Assembly (NCBI GenBank): GCA_021734595.1
Contig: JAIPIO010000031.1
Span: 1-17,877 of the forward strand
Length of the DNA: 17,877 nucleotides
Source: Kiritimatiellales bacterium
GTDB lineage: Bacteria; Verrucomicrobiota; Kiritimatiellia; Kiritimatiellales; Pontiellaceae
Reading direction: 5' to 3'
Shown here one piece after another: positions 1 to 6,807 of the stretch. Every line of letters begins with the position of its first letter. Position 1 is the stretch's first letter. The notes beneath the pieces are model-generated. The model was given only the letters and a program-made list of their open reading frames with translations. It searched no databases and was not told the DNA's origin. The translations under genes and the position numbers were made by a program.

Positions 1-1376
1 TGGGCTACGGCGATGCGCAGGCGTTGAATCCGACTTCGAAGATCCCCACACCCAACCTGAACCGGCTTGCTGCGGAGGGCATGACCTTTACAGACGCGCA
101 TTCGGGATCGGCGGTCTGCACCCCGACCCGCTACGGCGTCGTCACCGGACGCTATTGCTGGCGCACCCGCCTTAAGCGCGGCGTCCTGAACGGCTATTCG
201 GACCATCTGATCGATCCCGCACGCCTGACGGTGGCCGGACTGCTGAAACAGAACGGATATCACACGGCCTGCATCGGGAAATGGCATCTTGGAATGGATC
301 TCCCGAAGGAAGGCAAGGAGAACATCGACTATTCCAAACGGATCAAAAACGGCCCCAACGTCAACGGCTTCGACTATTTCTACGGCATCACGGCATCGCT
401 GGATTTCCCGCCGTATGTCTTTATTGAAAACGACCGCTTCACCGAATCGGAAATCGAAAGCCAATCCGCCATAGGGTTCCCAGGCTATCTCCGCAAGGGG
501 CCGGTCGGCAAAAAATTCAAGCACATCGATGCGCTGGATCACTTGGCCGAAAAGTCGGTGGCGCATATCCATGAACGGGCGAAGGCAAGGCAACCGTTCT
601 TTCTCTACTTCCCGCTGACCGCGCCGCACAAGCCGGTGATGCCTGCCACCCGGTTTCAGGGCAAGTCCAGGCTCGGACCCTACGGCGACTTTGTGATGCA
701 GGCCGACTGGACGGTTGGCCAGATCCTCAAGGCACTGGATGAAACGGAACAAACGGAAAACACGGTGCTGTTTTTCACAAGCGACAATGGTTCCTTCATG
801 TACCGGTTGGATGCCATGCCAAAGGCTTCCGAAAAAGGCCACGTCGAGGATAACACCGTGCAGGCCTTCGATGCAAAGAACCACCATTCCAACTATCCGC
901 TGCGCGGCACCAAGGCCGATATTTGGGAGGGTGGTCACCGTGTTCCCTACTTTGTGCGTTGGCCGGGAAAGATCAAGCAGGGCAGCCGCTGCGCAGACCC
1001 CATCTGTCACGTGGACCTGATGGCCACGTGCGCCGAGCTGGTCGGCGCCCAACTGCCGGACAACGCGGCCGAAGACAGCTTCAGCATTCTTCCATTCACT
1101 CTCAACAAAGGCGGTGCTTCACGCGGCGCACCGGTGGTGCACCATTCATCAAACGGCACGTTTGCGTTGCGGGACGGCAAATGGAAACTGATTCTCGGCA
1201 GCGGCTCCGGTGGACGCGGAATCCCTAAAAGCAAGCCCGGCGACCGGCCCTTTCAGCTTTTCGACATGCAGAATGATCAGGCCGAAACCAGCAACCTGGT
1301 CGACAAATATCCCGAGGTTGCCGGAAAACTGGAGCAGACGATGGATCGGCTGATCAAATCCGGCCGTAGCCGCTAA
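1..1376 (+). CDS. S1-family (formylglycine) sulfatase, 5' end cut by window
   Basis: Hydrolyses sulfate esters, probably on a polysaccharide, in the periplasm or outside the cell. The exact substrate cannot be read from the sequence. The reading frame is open from the first base: it begins with the end of the conserved DDxGYGD block (GYGD at 3-14), so the signal peptide and first metal-binding aspartates lie outside the window. The formylglycine signature CTPTR followed by YGVVTG begins at 117, with Cys as the residue to be oxidised. Later motifs are GKWHLGM, the APHKP histidine, TSDNGS (metal-binding Asp/Asn) and GTKADIWEGGHRVP. The stop TAA is at 1374-1376. The first in-frame start-like codon (TTG at 24) lies inside the conserved domain and is not a real start. 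A second sulfatase follows 65 bp later on the same strand, so both are probably co-transcribed. The general arrangement resembles N-acetylgalactosamine-6-sulfatase-like enzymes, but the subfamily is uncertain. Confidence 0.93.
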   Translation, partial: GYGDAQALNPTSKIPTPNLNRLAAEGMTFTDAHSGSAVCTPTRYGVVTGRYCWRTRLKRGVLNGYSDHLIDPARLTVAGLLKQNGYHTACIGKWHLGMDLPKEGKENIDYSKRIKNGPNVNGFDYFYGITASLDFPPYVFIENDRFTESEIESQSAIGFPGYLRKGPVGKKFKHIDALDHLAEKSVAHIHERAKARQPFFLYFPLTAPHKPVMPATRFQGKSRLGPYGDFVMQADWTVGQILKALDETEQTENTVLFFTSDNGSFMYRLDAMPKASEKGHVEDNTVQAFDAKNHHSNYPLRGTKADIWEGGHRVPYFVRWPGKIKQGSRCADPICHVDLMATCAELVGAQLPDNAAEDSFSILPFTLNKGGASRGAPVVHHSSNGTFALRDGKWKLILGSGSGGRGIPKSKPGDRPFQLFDMQNDQAETSNLVDKYPEVAGKLEQTMDRLIKSGRSR

Positions 1377-1384
1377 GAAAAACA

Positions 1385-1431
1385 TTCCAATCCCTGAAAA
1401 AATCCTGCATAAATCGTCCAACTGTCTGGAG
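1385..1431. repeat. Degenerate pair of the TTCCA-N5-TGGAA palindrome
   Basis: The first element, 1385-1399, reads TTCCA-ATCCC-TGAAA and differs from the family consensus at one base. A second, more decayed copy begins 31 bp later: GTCCA at 1416 with TGGAG at 1427-1431, so its right arm is shifted by one base. The 31-bp offset is the same as in well-preserved pairs elsewhere in the window. The second copy merges with the ribosome binding site of the downstream sulfatase gene (GGAGGG at 1428-1433). Confidence 0.5.
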
Positions 1432-1441
1432 GGATTTTACC

Positions 1442-4396
1442 ATGCATTTTCCGATGCGGCATAAATTGGTTGCGTTTGCCTTCGGCTGCTCGCTTCTTTG
1501 CGCTGCGGCACTGGGGGATCGACCCAATATTCTGCTCTTCTTTGTGGATGACATGGGCTACGGCGATTGCCGGGTGTACAACACCAACTCGCTGGTTTCC
1601 ATGCCCCACGTGGAAACGCTGGCCGAAAACGGCATGACTTTTTTAGACGCCCATACTCCGGCAGCGCTATGTGCGCCGTCGCGTTACAGCATCATGTGTG
1701 GCAACTATTCATGGCGCGGACGCAACGCCCTTGGTACTTGGCATTTCAACGGGAACTCCACGTTTCTCGATGGTCAGAAAACCATCGCGGCTGTGTTGCA
1801 GGAAAACGGCTACCATACGGCGATGTTCGGGAAATCGCATCTGGGCGGACTGGTCTATCCCAAGGACACCAACGCCACGTTCAACACAGAGAACAATGCG
1901 GACAACTGGCAGGAGATGGATTTTACCAAGGCACTGACCAACGGCCCGAGCATGCAGGGATTTGATTATTCCTTCCTGCCGTATAACGGCATTCAGGGAC
2001 GCCCATACGCGTTTTTTGAAAACGACCTGCTGGTCGGCGAGGCTACAAACCTGATGGTGTGGAGTGCAGGTACCTACCCCAACACCAACGGCGATTCCGT
2101 GATCATGGGCGACGGATTCGGCACCCCGGACTGGAAGAGCAATGAAGTCGGACCGATCCTGACACTAAAAGCCATCGATTTTATCGACCAGCATCATCTG
2201 GACGATGTGACCGCGGGCACCAACACCCCGTTCTTCATTCATTACTGCTCACAGGGGGTACACAAACCGCACACCCCACCGACCAAATTTCTGGGCGAAC
2301 CGGTCAAGGGAATCACCGGAGTATCCGATCACCTTGACATGCTCTACGAGGTGGACCGGGCACTGGGCCATATTCTCGATGCCCTAGATACGCGCGGTCT
2401 GCTCACCAACACGCTGGTAATCTTCACCAGCGATAACGGAGGACTTACCGAGTCGCTGGGTCTTGGACACAACTCCAATGAAGGATTGCGGGCCAGCAAG
2501 GGATCCATCTTTGAAGGCGGCCACCGCGTGCCATTCATCGTCCGCTGGGGTGACGGAACGCCGGCAGGATCGCGCATCCCTCCCGGCACAACAGCCCATC
2601 AGATGATCGGTGTGCACGATATATTCGCCACACTTGCCGAGTTGACCGGTTCGCCGCATGAACCTGGGCATGGACTCGACAGCAAAAGTTTTCTCTCCGT
2701 CCTGCTGGATAACAACCAGTATCCAATCAATGACTACATGCTGCTGCAAAGCGGTTCCGAAGGGCCCCGCCGGGCGATGCGCGAAGGAAGCTGGAAACTG
2801 ATTACAGGATGGGGCGGCGGTCCGTTATACCTGTATAATCTCGCCAATGATCTGCTGGAGGAAACCAACTTGGTGTATGATGTTGACCAAACAGCACGCA
2901 TTGAACGTATGCAGACGAAAATGGATGAAATGATCCTCTCCTACCGTAGTACGCCCTGTCCCCTGCCCTTGACCCGGTTGACTACACCTCCGCCCGATAT
3001 CAGCGGCACCAACCTGCAGTCCGACACAAATGTCTATCTGTTTGCCGAAAAGGCGCTCCGGCTAGATTCCGACCTGCCGGTAGATGTGTATGAGCCCCGG
3101 GGTATGTCGCTCACTTCAGCCGATACCATACCTGTTGGCAGTATTTCATCCGGCACGGTGGTGCGAAGCCACCTGATTCATTTCAAGCCCAATTCAAATG
3201 GAACCTATGGCGGTTCCTGCAAGTTCGACGAACCTATCGTGGGCCTTATCGTTGATGATCGCACCGGCCGTGCAGGATTGGAAAATACCGATGAACTGCT
3301 TGGATTGGATACGGTCGTTTATCCCGGCACCAACGAGGCGCGCTCCTGTATTGTGGAGGGAGGCGACACGTTGTGGGTTTCCGATGACGGCAAATCGCTT
3401 TCGGTCACACTCATGGGACCGGAGCAGGTGGTGTCGGATGTACCGCTAGCCGATCCCGGATTCGAAACCATGACGGATATCACCGGGTCGACCGCGCCCT
3501 GGTTTTCAGGCGCCGAGACAAATCCGGCCGTAGACGAGGTTTACATTGACACGACCTATGCCCGAACAGGTTCAAACTGCGTGAGCATGGGAATCAGGAA
3601 CGATCTCTCGACCTTGAACCAGAATGTGGCCGAAACAGTTGACATAAACGCAACCTATCTATTCAAGGCATGGGTACGCACACTTCCCGGAAAACCGTCC
3701 GGTACGGTGGGGATGAGGTTCCTGAGCGGTCCCGGCAGGAATGTTACTGTTCTGGCACTTACTTTGAAAATCACATCGACGGATTGGTCGCAATGCATGG
3801 TGCGGATCCGGCCGGAGGATTTTCCGGATACGATCAACACCGGTGATCCCATCCGGCTGCGTTTCTTTCACGCTTCGGGATCTGCACTTCATGGAGTATT
3901 GCTGGATGACGTGAGCCTTACTAAAATAACAGGAGAACCAACCGGCGGAGTAGACGAAATGCGGGTTCTGACGCCGATCCCGGCATCGGAAGACATGGAC
4001 AGCGACGGATTGGGCGATGCATGGGAATATCAGTATTTCGGCGACTTAACGCCAGAGCCGGACGACCCAGCACCCGGCGGAACAGTCTCTGTTTTGGCGG
4101 CATATGGTTTCGGCCTGGATCCCTCATCCAGCGCAGCTTCACAGCTGACAGCAATATGGGATATATCTGAATCAAAACCCTCCATCACATTCACTCGGGC
4201 TAAGGACAGCCGGCTGACGTGGACCGTTTATCTGTCAAATGACCTAAACAGCTGGGATGCGGGAGTGGAGGGTGTGGATTACGCGCTGACAGCCATACCC
4301 GGGGACCATCATTTTACTGAAAGTGTCACACTCGACATTATTCGTCCGCTCAGTGACCGAATTTTTGTTCGCACAGCATTCAACAGCACACCATGA
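1442..4396 (+). CDS. Secreted multidomain S1 sulfatase with CBM-like and Asp-rich C-terminal domains
   Basis: A 984-residue exported sulfatase, roughly twice the length of a bare S1 sulfatase. Start ATG 1442 has GGAGGG 8 nt upstream. Residues 1-25 form a signal peptide (MRHK then a hydrophobic stretch, end near AAALG). Catalytic domain about 28-505: VDDMGYGD with metal ligands D36/D37, formylglycine signature CAPSR at 77-81, GKSHLGG, HKPHTPP, TSDNGG with D331/N332, and SKGSIFEGGHRVP. The Thr-Gly normally ending the signature is Cys-Gly here (C86). Residues about 510-665 look like a secreted beta domain (HLIHFKPNSNGT, FDEPIVGLI, LLGLDTVVYPG). Residues 667-830 resemble a CBM4/9-type jelly roll (LADPGFE to VLLDDVSL). 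Residues 850-866 carry an Asp-rich DMDSDGLGDAWEYQYFG motif, and a final beta domain ends at 984. The tail probably binds glycan or anchors the enzyme. Its stop overlaps the first possible start of the next gene, which points to an operon. Confidence 0.93.
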   Translation: MHFPMRHKLVAFAFGCSLLCAAALGDRPNILLFFVDDMGYGDCRVYNTNSLVSMPHVETLAENGMTFLDAHTPAALCAPSRYSIMCGNYSWRGRNALGTWHFNGNSTFLDGQKTIAAVLQENGYHTAMFGKSHLGGLVYPKDTNATFNTENNADNWQEMDFTKALTNGPSMQGFDYSFLPYNGIQGRPYAFFENDLLVGEATNLMVWSAGTYPNTNGDSVIMGDGFGTPDWKSNEVGPILTLKAIDFIDQHHLDDVTAGTNTPFFIHYCSQGVHKPHTPPTKFLGEPVKGITGVSDHLDMLYEVDRALGHILDALDTRGLLTNTLVIFTSDNGGLTESLGLGHNSNEGLRASKGSIFEGGHRVPFIVRWGDGTPAGSRIPPGTTAHQMIGVHDIFATLAELTGSPHEPGHGLDSKSFLSVLLDNNQYPINDYMLLQSGSEGPRRAMREGSWKLITGWGGGPLYLYNLANDLLEETNLVYDVDQTARIERMQTKMDEMILSYRSTPCPLPLTRLTTPPPDISGTNLQSDTNVYLFAEKALRLDSDLPVDVYEPRGMSLTSADTIPVGSISSGTVVRSHLIHFKPNSNGTYGGSCKFDEPIVGLIVDDRTGRAGLENTDELLGLDTVVYPGTNEARSCIVEGGDTLWVSDDGKSLSVTLMGPEQVVSDVPLADPGFETMTDITGSTAPWFSGAETNPAVDEVYIDTTYARTGSNCVSMGIRNDLSTLNQNVAETVDINATYLFKAWVRTLPGKPSGTVGMRFLSGPGRNVTVLALTLKITSTDWSQCMVRIRPEDFPDTINTGDPIRLRFFHASGSALHGVLLDDVSLTKITGEPTGGVDEMRVLTPIPASEDMDSDGLGDAWEYQYFGDLTPEPDDPAPGGTVSVLAAYGFGLDPSSSAASQLTAIWDISESKPSITFTRAKDSRLTWTVYLSNDLNSWDAGVEGVDYALTAIPGDHHFTESVTLDIIRPLSDRIFVRTAFNSTP

Positions 4397-4413
4397 CAAA
4401 GATGGAGGACAAC

Positions 4414-5475
4414 ATGAGAATTATACTATTCATCACCGCAATTGCGGTTTTAACTGTTTCAGGATCAGCAGTTGCTCAGCTACAAGTTAAAACTTCTGAA
4501 AACACACCGCAGTTTAAGAAATTTCTGGAAAGACGTCCCGATGCCGATCTGAACAAGGATGGTATTCTGACCATGGAAGAGGTCAGGGAATGGAAGCTGA
4601 AACAAAAAGAAATTCCGGGCAAAAAGAAGAACCAACCGCAACGGACCCCGCCAACCCATGCCGATGTGAAGTACGGTGATCATGAAGCCATGGCACTGGA
4701 TTTCTGGCAGGCGGAATCAAAATCACCCACCCCGTTGTTTGTCTTTATTCACGGCGGCGGTTTCCGCGGCGGCGATAAAAAATCAGTTCCAGCGGTGTTT
4801 CTAAAGGAGTTCCTTGGGTCGGGCGTCTCCGTCGCAACGATCAACTACCGCCTTTCCGGCGTTGGCCCCTATCCATTGCAAATGAACGACAGCGCCCGTG
4901 CCATCCAATTCCTGAGATCGAAAGCCAAGGAATGGAACATCGACCCCGCCCGTCTCGCCGCCGGCGGCGGTTCGGCGGGTTCGGGCATCTCGCAGTGGCT
5001 CGCCTTCCACGAGGACATGGCTGATCCGAAAAGCAATGATCCGATCTCACGCCAATCCACCCGACTCACCTGTGCCCTGCCGATCAACATGCAGTCCACC
5101 TACGATCCGCGTGAGATTAAAAAGATCATTCCCGGTGATGCGTACAAGCACCCGGCACTGCCTCCCTTCTTCGGTTGCACGGAGGGATGGGATTGGGACT
5201 CCGATAAGATCGATGCGAAACTCGACGCACTTATAAAAGACGCCTCGCCCATCAACCACCTGAGCAAGGACGACCCACCTGTGTTTCTGATTCATAACGA
5301 GAAATCAAATACATCTGGGAACATCCACCACTCCAATTTCGGAAAACACCTGAAGGAGGCCATGGATAACCTAGGCATCGAATGCCTCCGGCGCATGGAT
5401 TCCGACTATGCATCCATGGACGAAGCCTATGAGGATATGGCCAGGTTTGTAAAAAAGCATTTCGGCATAAAATAA
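4414..5475 (+). CDS. Secreted alpha/beta hydrolase (esterase/lipase-like) with N-terminal EF-hand
   Basis: A 353-residue exported hydrolase, probably a carbohydrate esterase or other deacylase serving the same substrate as the upstream sulfatases. The substrate is inferred from context only. I chose ATG 4414 because GGAGG at 4404-4408 precedes it by 5 nt and it gives a clean signal peptide (MRIILFITAIAVL, cleavage near AVA at 19-21). Upstream in-frame ATGs at 4393 and 4402 have poorer ribosome binding sites, although 4393 overlaps the previous stop as ATGA. Residues 45-56 form a canonical 12-residue EF-hand loop (D45, N47, D49, G50, E56). The oxyanion-hole motif HGGGF is at 113-117 and the nucleophile elbow GGSAG has Ser187. 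The acid/base region near the C-terminus contains FLIHNEKSN and HHSNFG, with the catalytic His probably in HHSN. The catalytic Asp is not obvious. The family is Abhydrolase_3/BD-FAE-like. Confidence 0.88.
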   Translation: MRIILFITAIAVLTVSGSAVAQLQVKTSENTPQFKKFLERRPDADLNKDGILTMEEVREWKLKQKEIPGKKKNQPQRTPPTHADVKYGDHEAMALDFWQAESKSPTPLFVFIHGGGFRGGDKKSVPAVFLKEFLGSGVSVATINYRLSGVGPYPLQMNDSARAIQFLRSKAKEWNIDPARLAAGGGSAGSGISQWLAFHEDMADPKSNDPISRQSTRLTCALPINMQSTYDPREIKKIIPGDAYKHPALPPFFGCTEGWDWDSDKIDAKLDALIKDASPINHLSKDDPPVFLIHNEKSNTSGNIHHSNFGKHLKEAMDNLGIECLRRMDSDYASMDEAYEDMARFVKKHFGIK

Positions 5476-5481
5476 CCTGTT

Positions 5482-5549
5482 TTCCAATTTCTGGAATAAT
5501 GATCCGCTGAGTTTCCAATCATTGGAATAAACTGTTCCAATGTCTGGAA
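5482..5549. repeat. Three phased copies of TTCCA-N5-TGGAA
   Basis: Exact copies lie at 5482-5496 (central five bases ATTTC), 5513-5527 (ATCAT) and 5535-5549 (ATGTC). Start-to-start distances are 31 and 22 bp, about three and two helical turns. They begin 6 bp after the hydrolase stop codon, about 185-250 bp upstream of the predicted sigma-54 start site of the prepilin gene. Each could also form a short hairpin in RNA, but no T-run follows, so they do not look like an intrinsic terminator. Confidence 0.9.
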
Positions 5550-5582
5550 CGTTTACGCTTGTGAAAAAAAACAGCCCCCTGT

Positions 5583-5600
5583 ATTCGCATATATGCGAAT
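5583..5600. promoter_or_regulatory. 18-bp perfect palindrome, candidate activator site
   Basis: ATTCGCATATATGCGAAT is a gapless perfect palindrome. Gapless symmetry suits a dimeric DNA-binding protein better than an RNA hairpin. Its centre lies about 142 bp upstream of the start site predicted for the sigma-54 promoter at 5708-5723, within the usual range of bacterial enhancer-binding-protein sites. Binding by a PilR/NtrC-type activator is inference. The remaining bases between 5601 and 5707 are AT-rich and contain only a short ATTCT/AGAAT inverted repeat (5656-5676). Confidence 0.45.
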
Positions 5601-5707
5601 CCTTCTCATTAAAAAGACGATTCCGCAATATTTGCCGGGTTATTTTCTAAAAATAATTCTGAATATTACTTAGAATATAACCCTGTCATCCAATTAATTC
5701 ACGGTTT

Positions 5708-5723
5708 TGGCACATCATTTGCT
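5708..5723 (+). promoter_or_regulatory. Sigma-54 (-24/-12) promoter of the prepilin gene
   Basis: TGGCAC at 5708-5713, a 5-bp spacer, then TTGCT at 5719-5723 matches the sigma-54 consensus (TGGCAC-N5-TTGCW) at every conserved position, with the correct GG-to-GC spacing. Transcription should start near 5734, leaving a leader of about 64 nt before the prepilin ATG at 5798. Pilin genes in several phyla are known to use sigma-54 with a PilR-type activator, which fits this placement. This promoter would need ATP-dependent activation. Confidence 0.8.
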
Positions 5724-5797
5724 TATTTTATACCACTAAGGTGATATGTCAAATGAGCTTTCAGCACTGAATGTTGCGGAAAGTAGGGGATGTGGAA

Positions 5798-6142
5798 ATG
5801 AAGACAAAAAATAAATATGGATTCACTATTGTTGAAATCATGATTGTGGTGGTGGTTATCGGTCTGCTGACCGCGATCGGAATACCTGGATTCAGAAAAG
5901 CCCGGGACAACAGTCGGAACAATGCGTGCCGCAGCACACAGCGCCAGATCGAAACGGCCAAGGAAATGTATGCCATTGAAAGCGGAAAAGACAACGGCGG
6001 CACTGTCACACTCGAAAAGATTGCTGAATATATGCGGAATCCGCCCACCTGTCCGTGTGGTGGCACCTTTATACCGGGAACAATCGGCGAGGAATGCCAC
6101 TGCACAGTCCATGACTTCAGGATTGTCATTGCAGATGAATAG
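5798..6142 (+). CDS. Prepilin-like protein (type IV pilin / type II secretion pseudopilin)
   Basis: A 114-residue prepilin. It has a short basic leader MKTKNKYG, cleavage by prepilin peptidase between G8 and F9, Glu at mature position 5 (FTIVE), and an unbroken hydrophobic N-terminal helix rich in Val/Ile (IMIVVVVIGLL) ending at the usual proline kink (GIPGF). The small C-terminal domain has the CPCGGTF...CHCTVHDF pattern common in minor pilins and competence-type pseudopilins, with four cysteines. Start ATG 5798 is preferred over 5771 because AGGGGA lies 7 nt upstream and the leader then has normal length. The gene stands alone without other pilus genes nearby. Its product probably joins a pilus or secretion pseudopilus encoded elsewhere. 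Expression is likely controlled by the sigma-54 promoter upstream. Confidence 0.9.
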   Translation: MKTKNKYGFTIVEIMIVVVVIGLLTAIGIPGFRKARDNSRNNACRSTQRQIETAKEMYAIESGKDNGGTVTLEKIAEYMRNPPTCPCGGTFIPGTIGEECHCTVHDFRIVIADE

Positions 6143-6145
6143 ACC

Positions 6146-6175
6146 AACATTCCGTGTTTCTATTTAAGGAATGTT
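6146..6175. terminator. Hairpin between convergent genes, possible bidirectional terminator
   Basis: AACATTCC at 6146-6153 pairs perfectly with GGAATGTT at 6168-6175 (8-bp stem, 14-nt loop). It sits just after the prepilin stop and contains the stop codon of the convergent gene (6160-6162) in its loop. No T-run follows on either strand, so intrinsic termination is only a possibility. Confidence 0.4.
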
Positions 6176-6504
6176 ATCAATATCCTAAAAAACAGGAAAA
6201 AAAAGACCGGTACACCAACAATGTAGAAAATGTCTGGCAAATCAAACGACGGTCGTATTTTATGCCCCACCCTCTGTGGATCCAGTTCTTCGGTAACGGT
6301 TATTTCCGGAGGAAGGTAGTCGTCGGCCACGATCCCGTACACCGCGGTAACATTGGGTTCTTTCGCTTCTTTTTTATCTTCAATCCCAATCGCGTTTCTC
6401 TCCGTGTTGGTTTGCGCCAACGCAGGCAGACAGGCTGTTATAAATAACGACAGATATACATTTATACCCAATAGTTTAGTTATTTTTATGAATGATATGG
6501 CCAT
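6160..6504 (-). CDS. Small exported/membrane protein of unknown function
   Basis: A 114-residue protein that I do not recognise. It starts with a signal-peptide-like segment (MAISFIKITK then a hydrophobic stretch ending CLPALAQ, cleavage near residue 31). A charged, hydrophilic middle follows (NTERNAIGIEDKKEAKEP, then DDYLPPEITVTEEL). The C-terminus has a very aromatic transmembrane segment (IFYIVGVPVFFFLFFRILITF) ending three residues before the stop. This predicts a periplasmic loop anchored by one C-terminal helix. The frame stays open upstream to a TTG at 6576, but ATG 6504 is preferred because it gives a proper signal peptide and lies 3 nt after the predicted transcription start of a strong promoter. 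No Shine-Dalgarno sequence is visible, so translation would be essentially leaderless. The gene converges on the prepilin gene; no functional link is shown. Confidence 0.6.
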   Translation of the reverse strand: MAISFIKITKLLGINVYLSLFITACLPALAQTNTERNAIGIEDKKEAKEPNVTAVYGIVADDYLPPEITVTEELDPQRVGHKIRPSFDLPDIFYIVGVPVFFFLFFRILITFLK

Positions 6505-6513
6505 GTCTTTGAG

Positions 6514-6542
6514 TTTATATTTCCCTACTACCACGATGTCAA
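6514..6542 (-). promoter_or_regulatory. Sigma-70 promoter of the small membrane-protein gene
   Basis: Read on the minus strand, TTGACA (6542-6537) is a perfect -35 box. A 17-bp spacer separates it from TATAAA (6519-6514), five of six matches to the -10 consensus. The predicted start site is about 6507, leaving only 2-4 nt before the ATG at 6504. The strength of both boxes supports the gene being real and supports its short start. Confidence 0.75.
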
Positions 6543-6807
6543 AACTTTGTCGCTGAAATTGGTTTATTCGATTCAACTATTCTGAATTCTGCGAAAACCA
6601 ACAAGACTACGCTGATGTCCGTTTACCGTGCTGAAGTTGAACAATGAAAACTTTCAGTATCCATGGAACCTCAGCGCATAAAATTACCAGCATCCGCGGG
6701 CATATATATACCGCGCCCGTGTATTTAACTCATAGTGCTTGCACTTACCTAGGGGCTAGGCTAAATAAACAGGCGTTTTAAGGAAAATAATAGAAAAAGG
6801 ATTTAAA
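6543..6807. other. Divergent intergenic region between small membrane protein and phosphorylase
   Basis: No gene is visible here. The plus-strand side holds a candidate weak promoter for the phosphorylase: TTGCAC (6739-6744), a 17-bp spacer, TAAATA (6762-6767), each matching consensus at only three positions. Its spacer contains an interrupted palindrome CCTAG-GGG-CTAGG (6748-6760), a plausible operator. Upstream, CGCGG and CCGCG flank an alternating AT stretch around 6697-6717. The ribosome binding site AAGGA at 6797-6801 serves the phosphorylase. The 12-mer GGCTAAATAAAC at 6759-6770 recurs at 9332-9343 after the same gene. Confidence 0.4.

Noticed and set aside
1596..1614. TTCCA...TGGAA in the second sulfatase gene
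   Set aside because: The spacer is 9 bp rather than 5, so it does not fit the family.
5563..5582. Minus-strand terminator (ACAG-GGGG-CTGT hairpin followed by eight T)
   Set aside because: The stem is only 4 bp and no minus-strand gene ends nearby; the small membrane-protein gene already stops at 6160.
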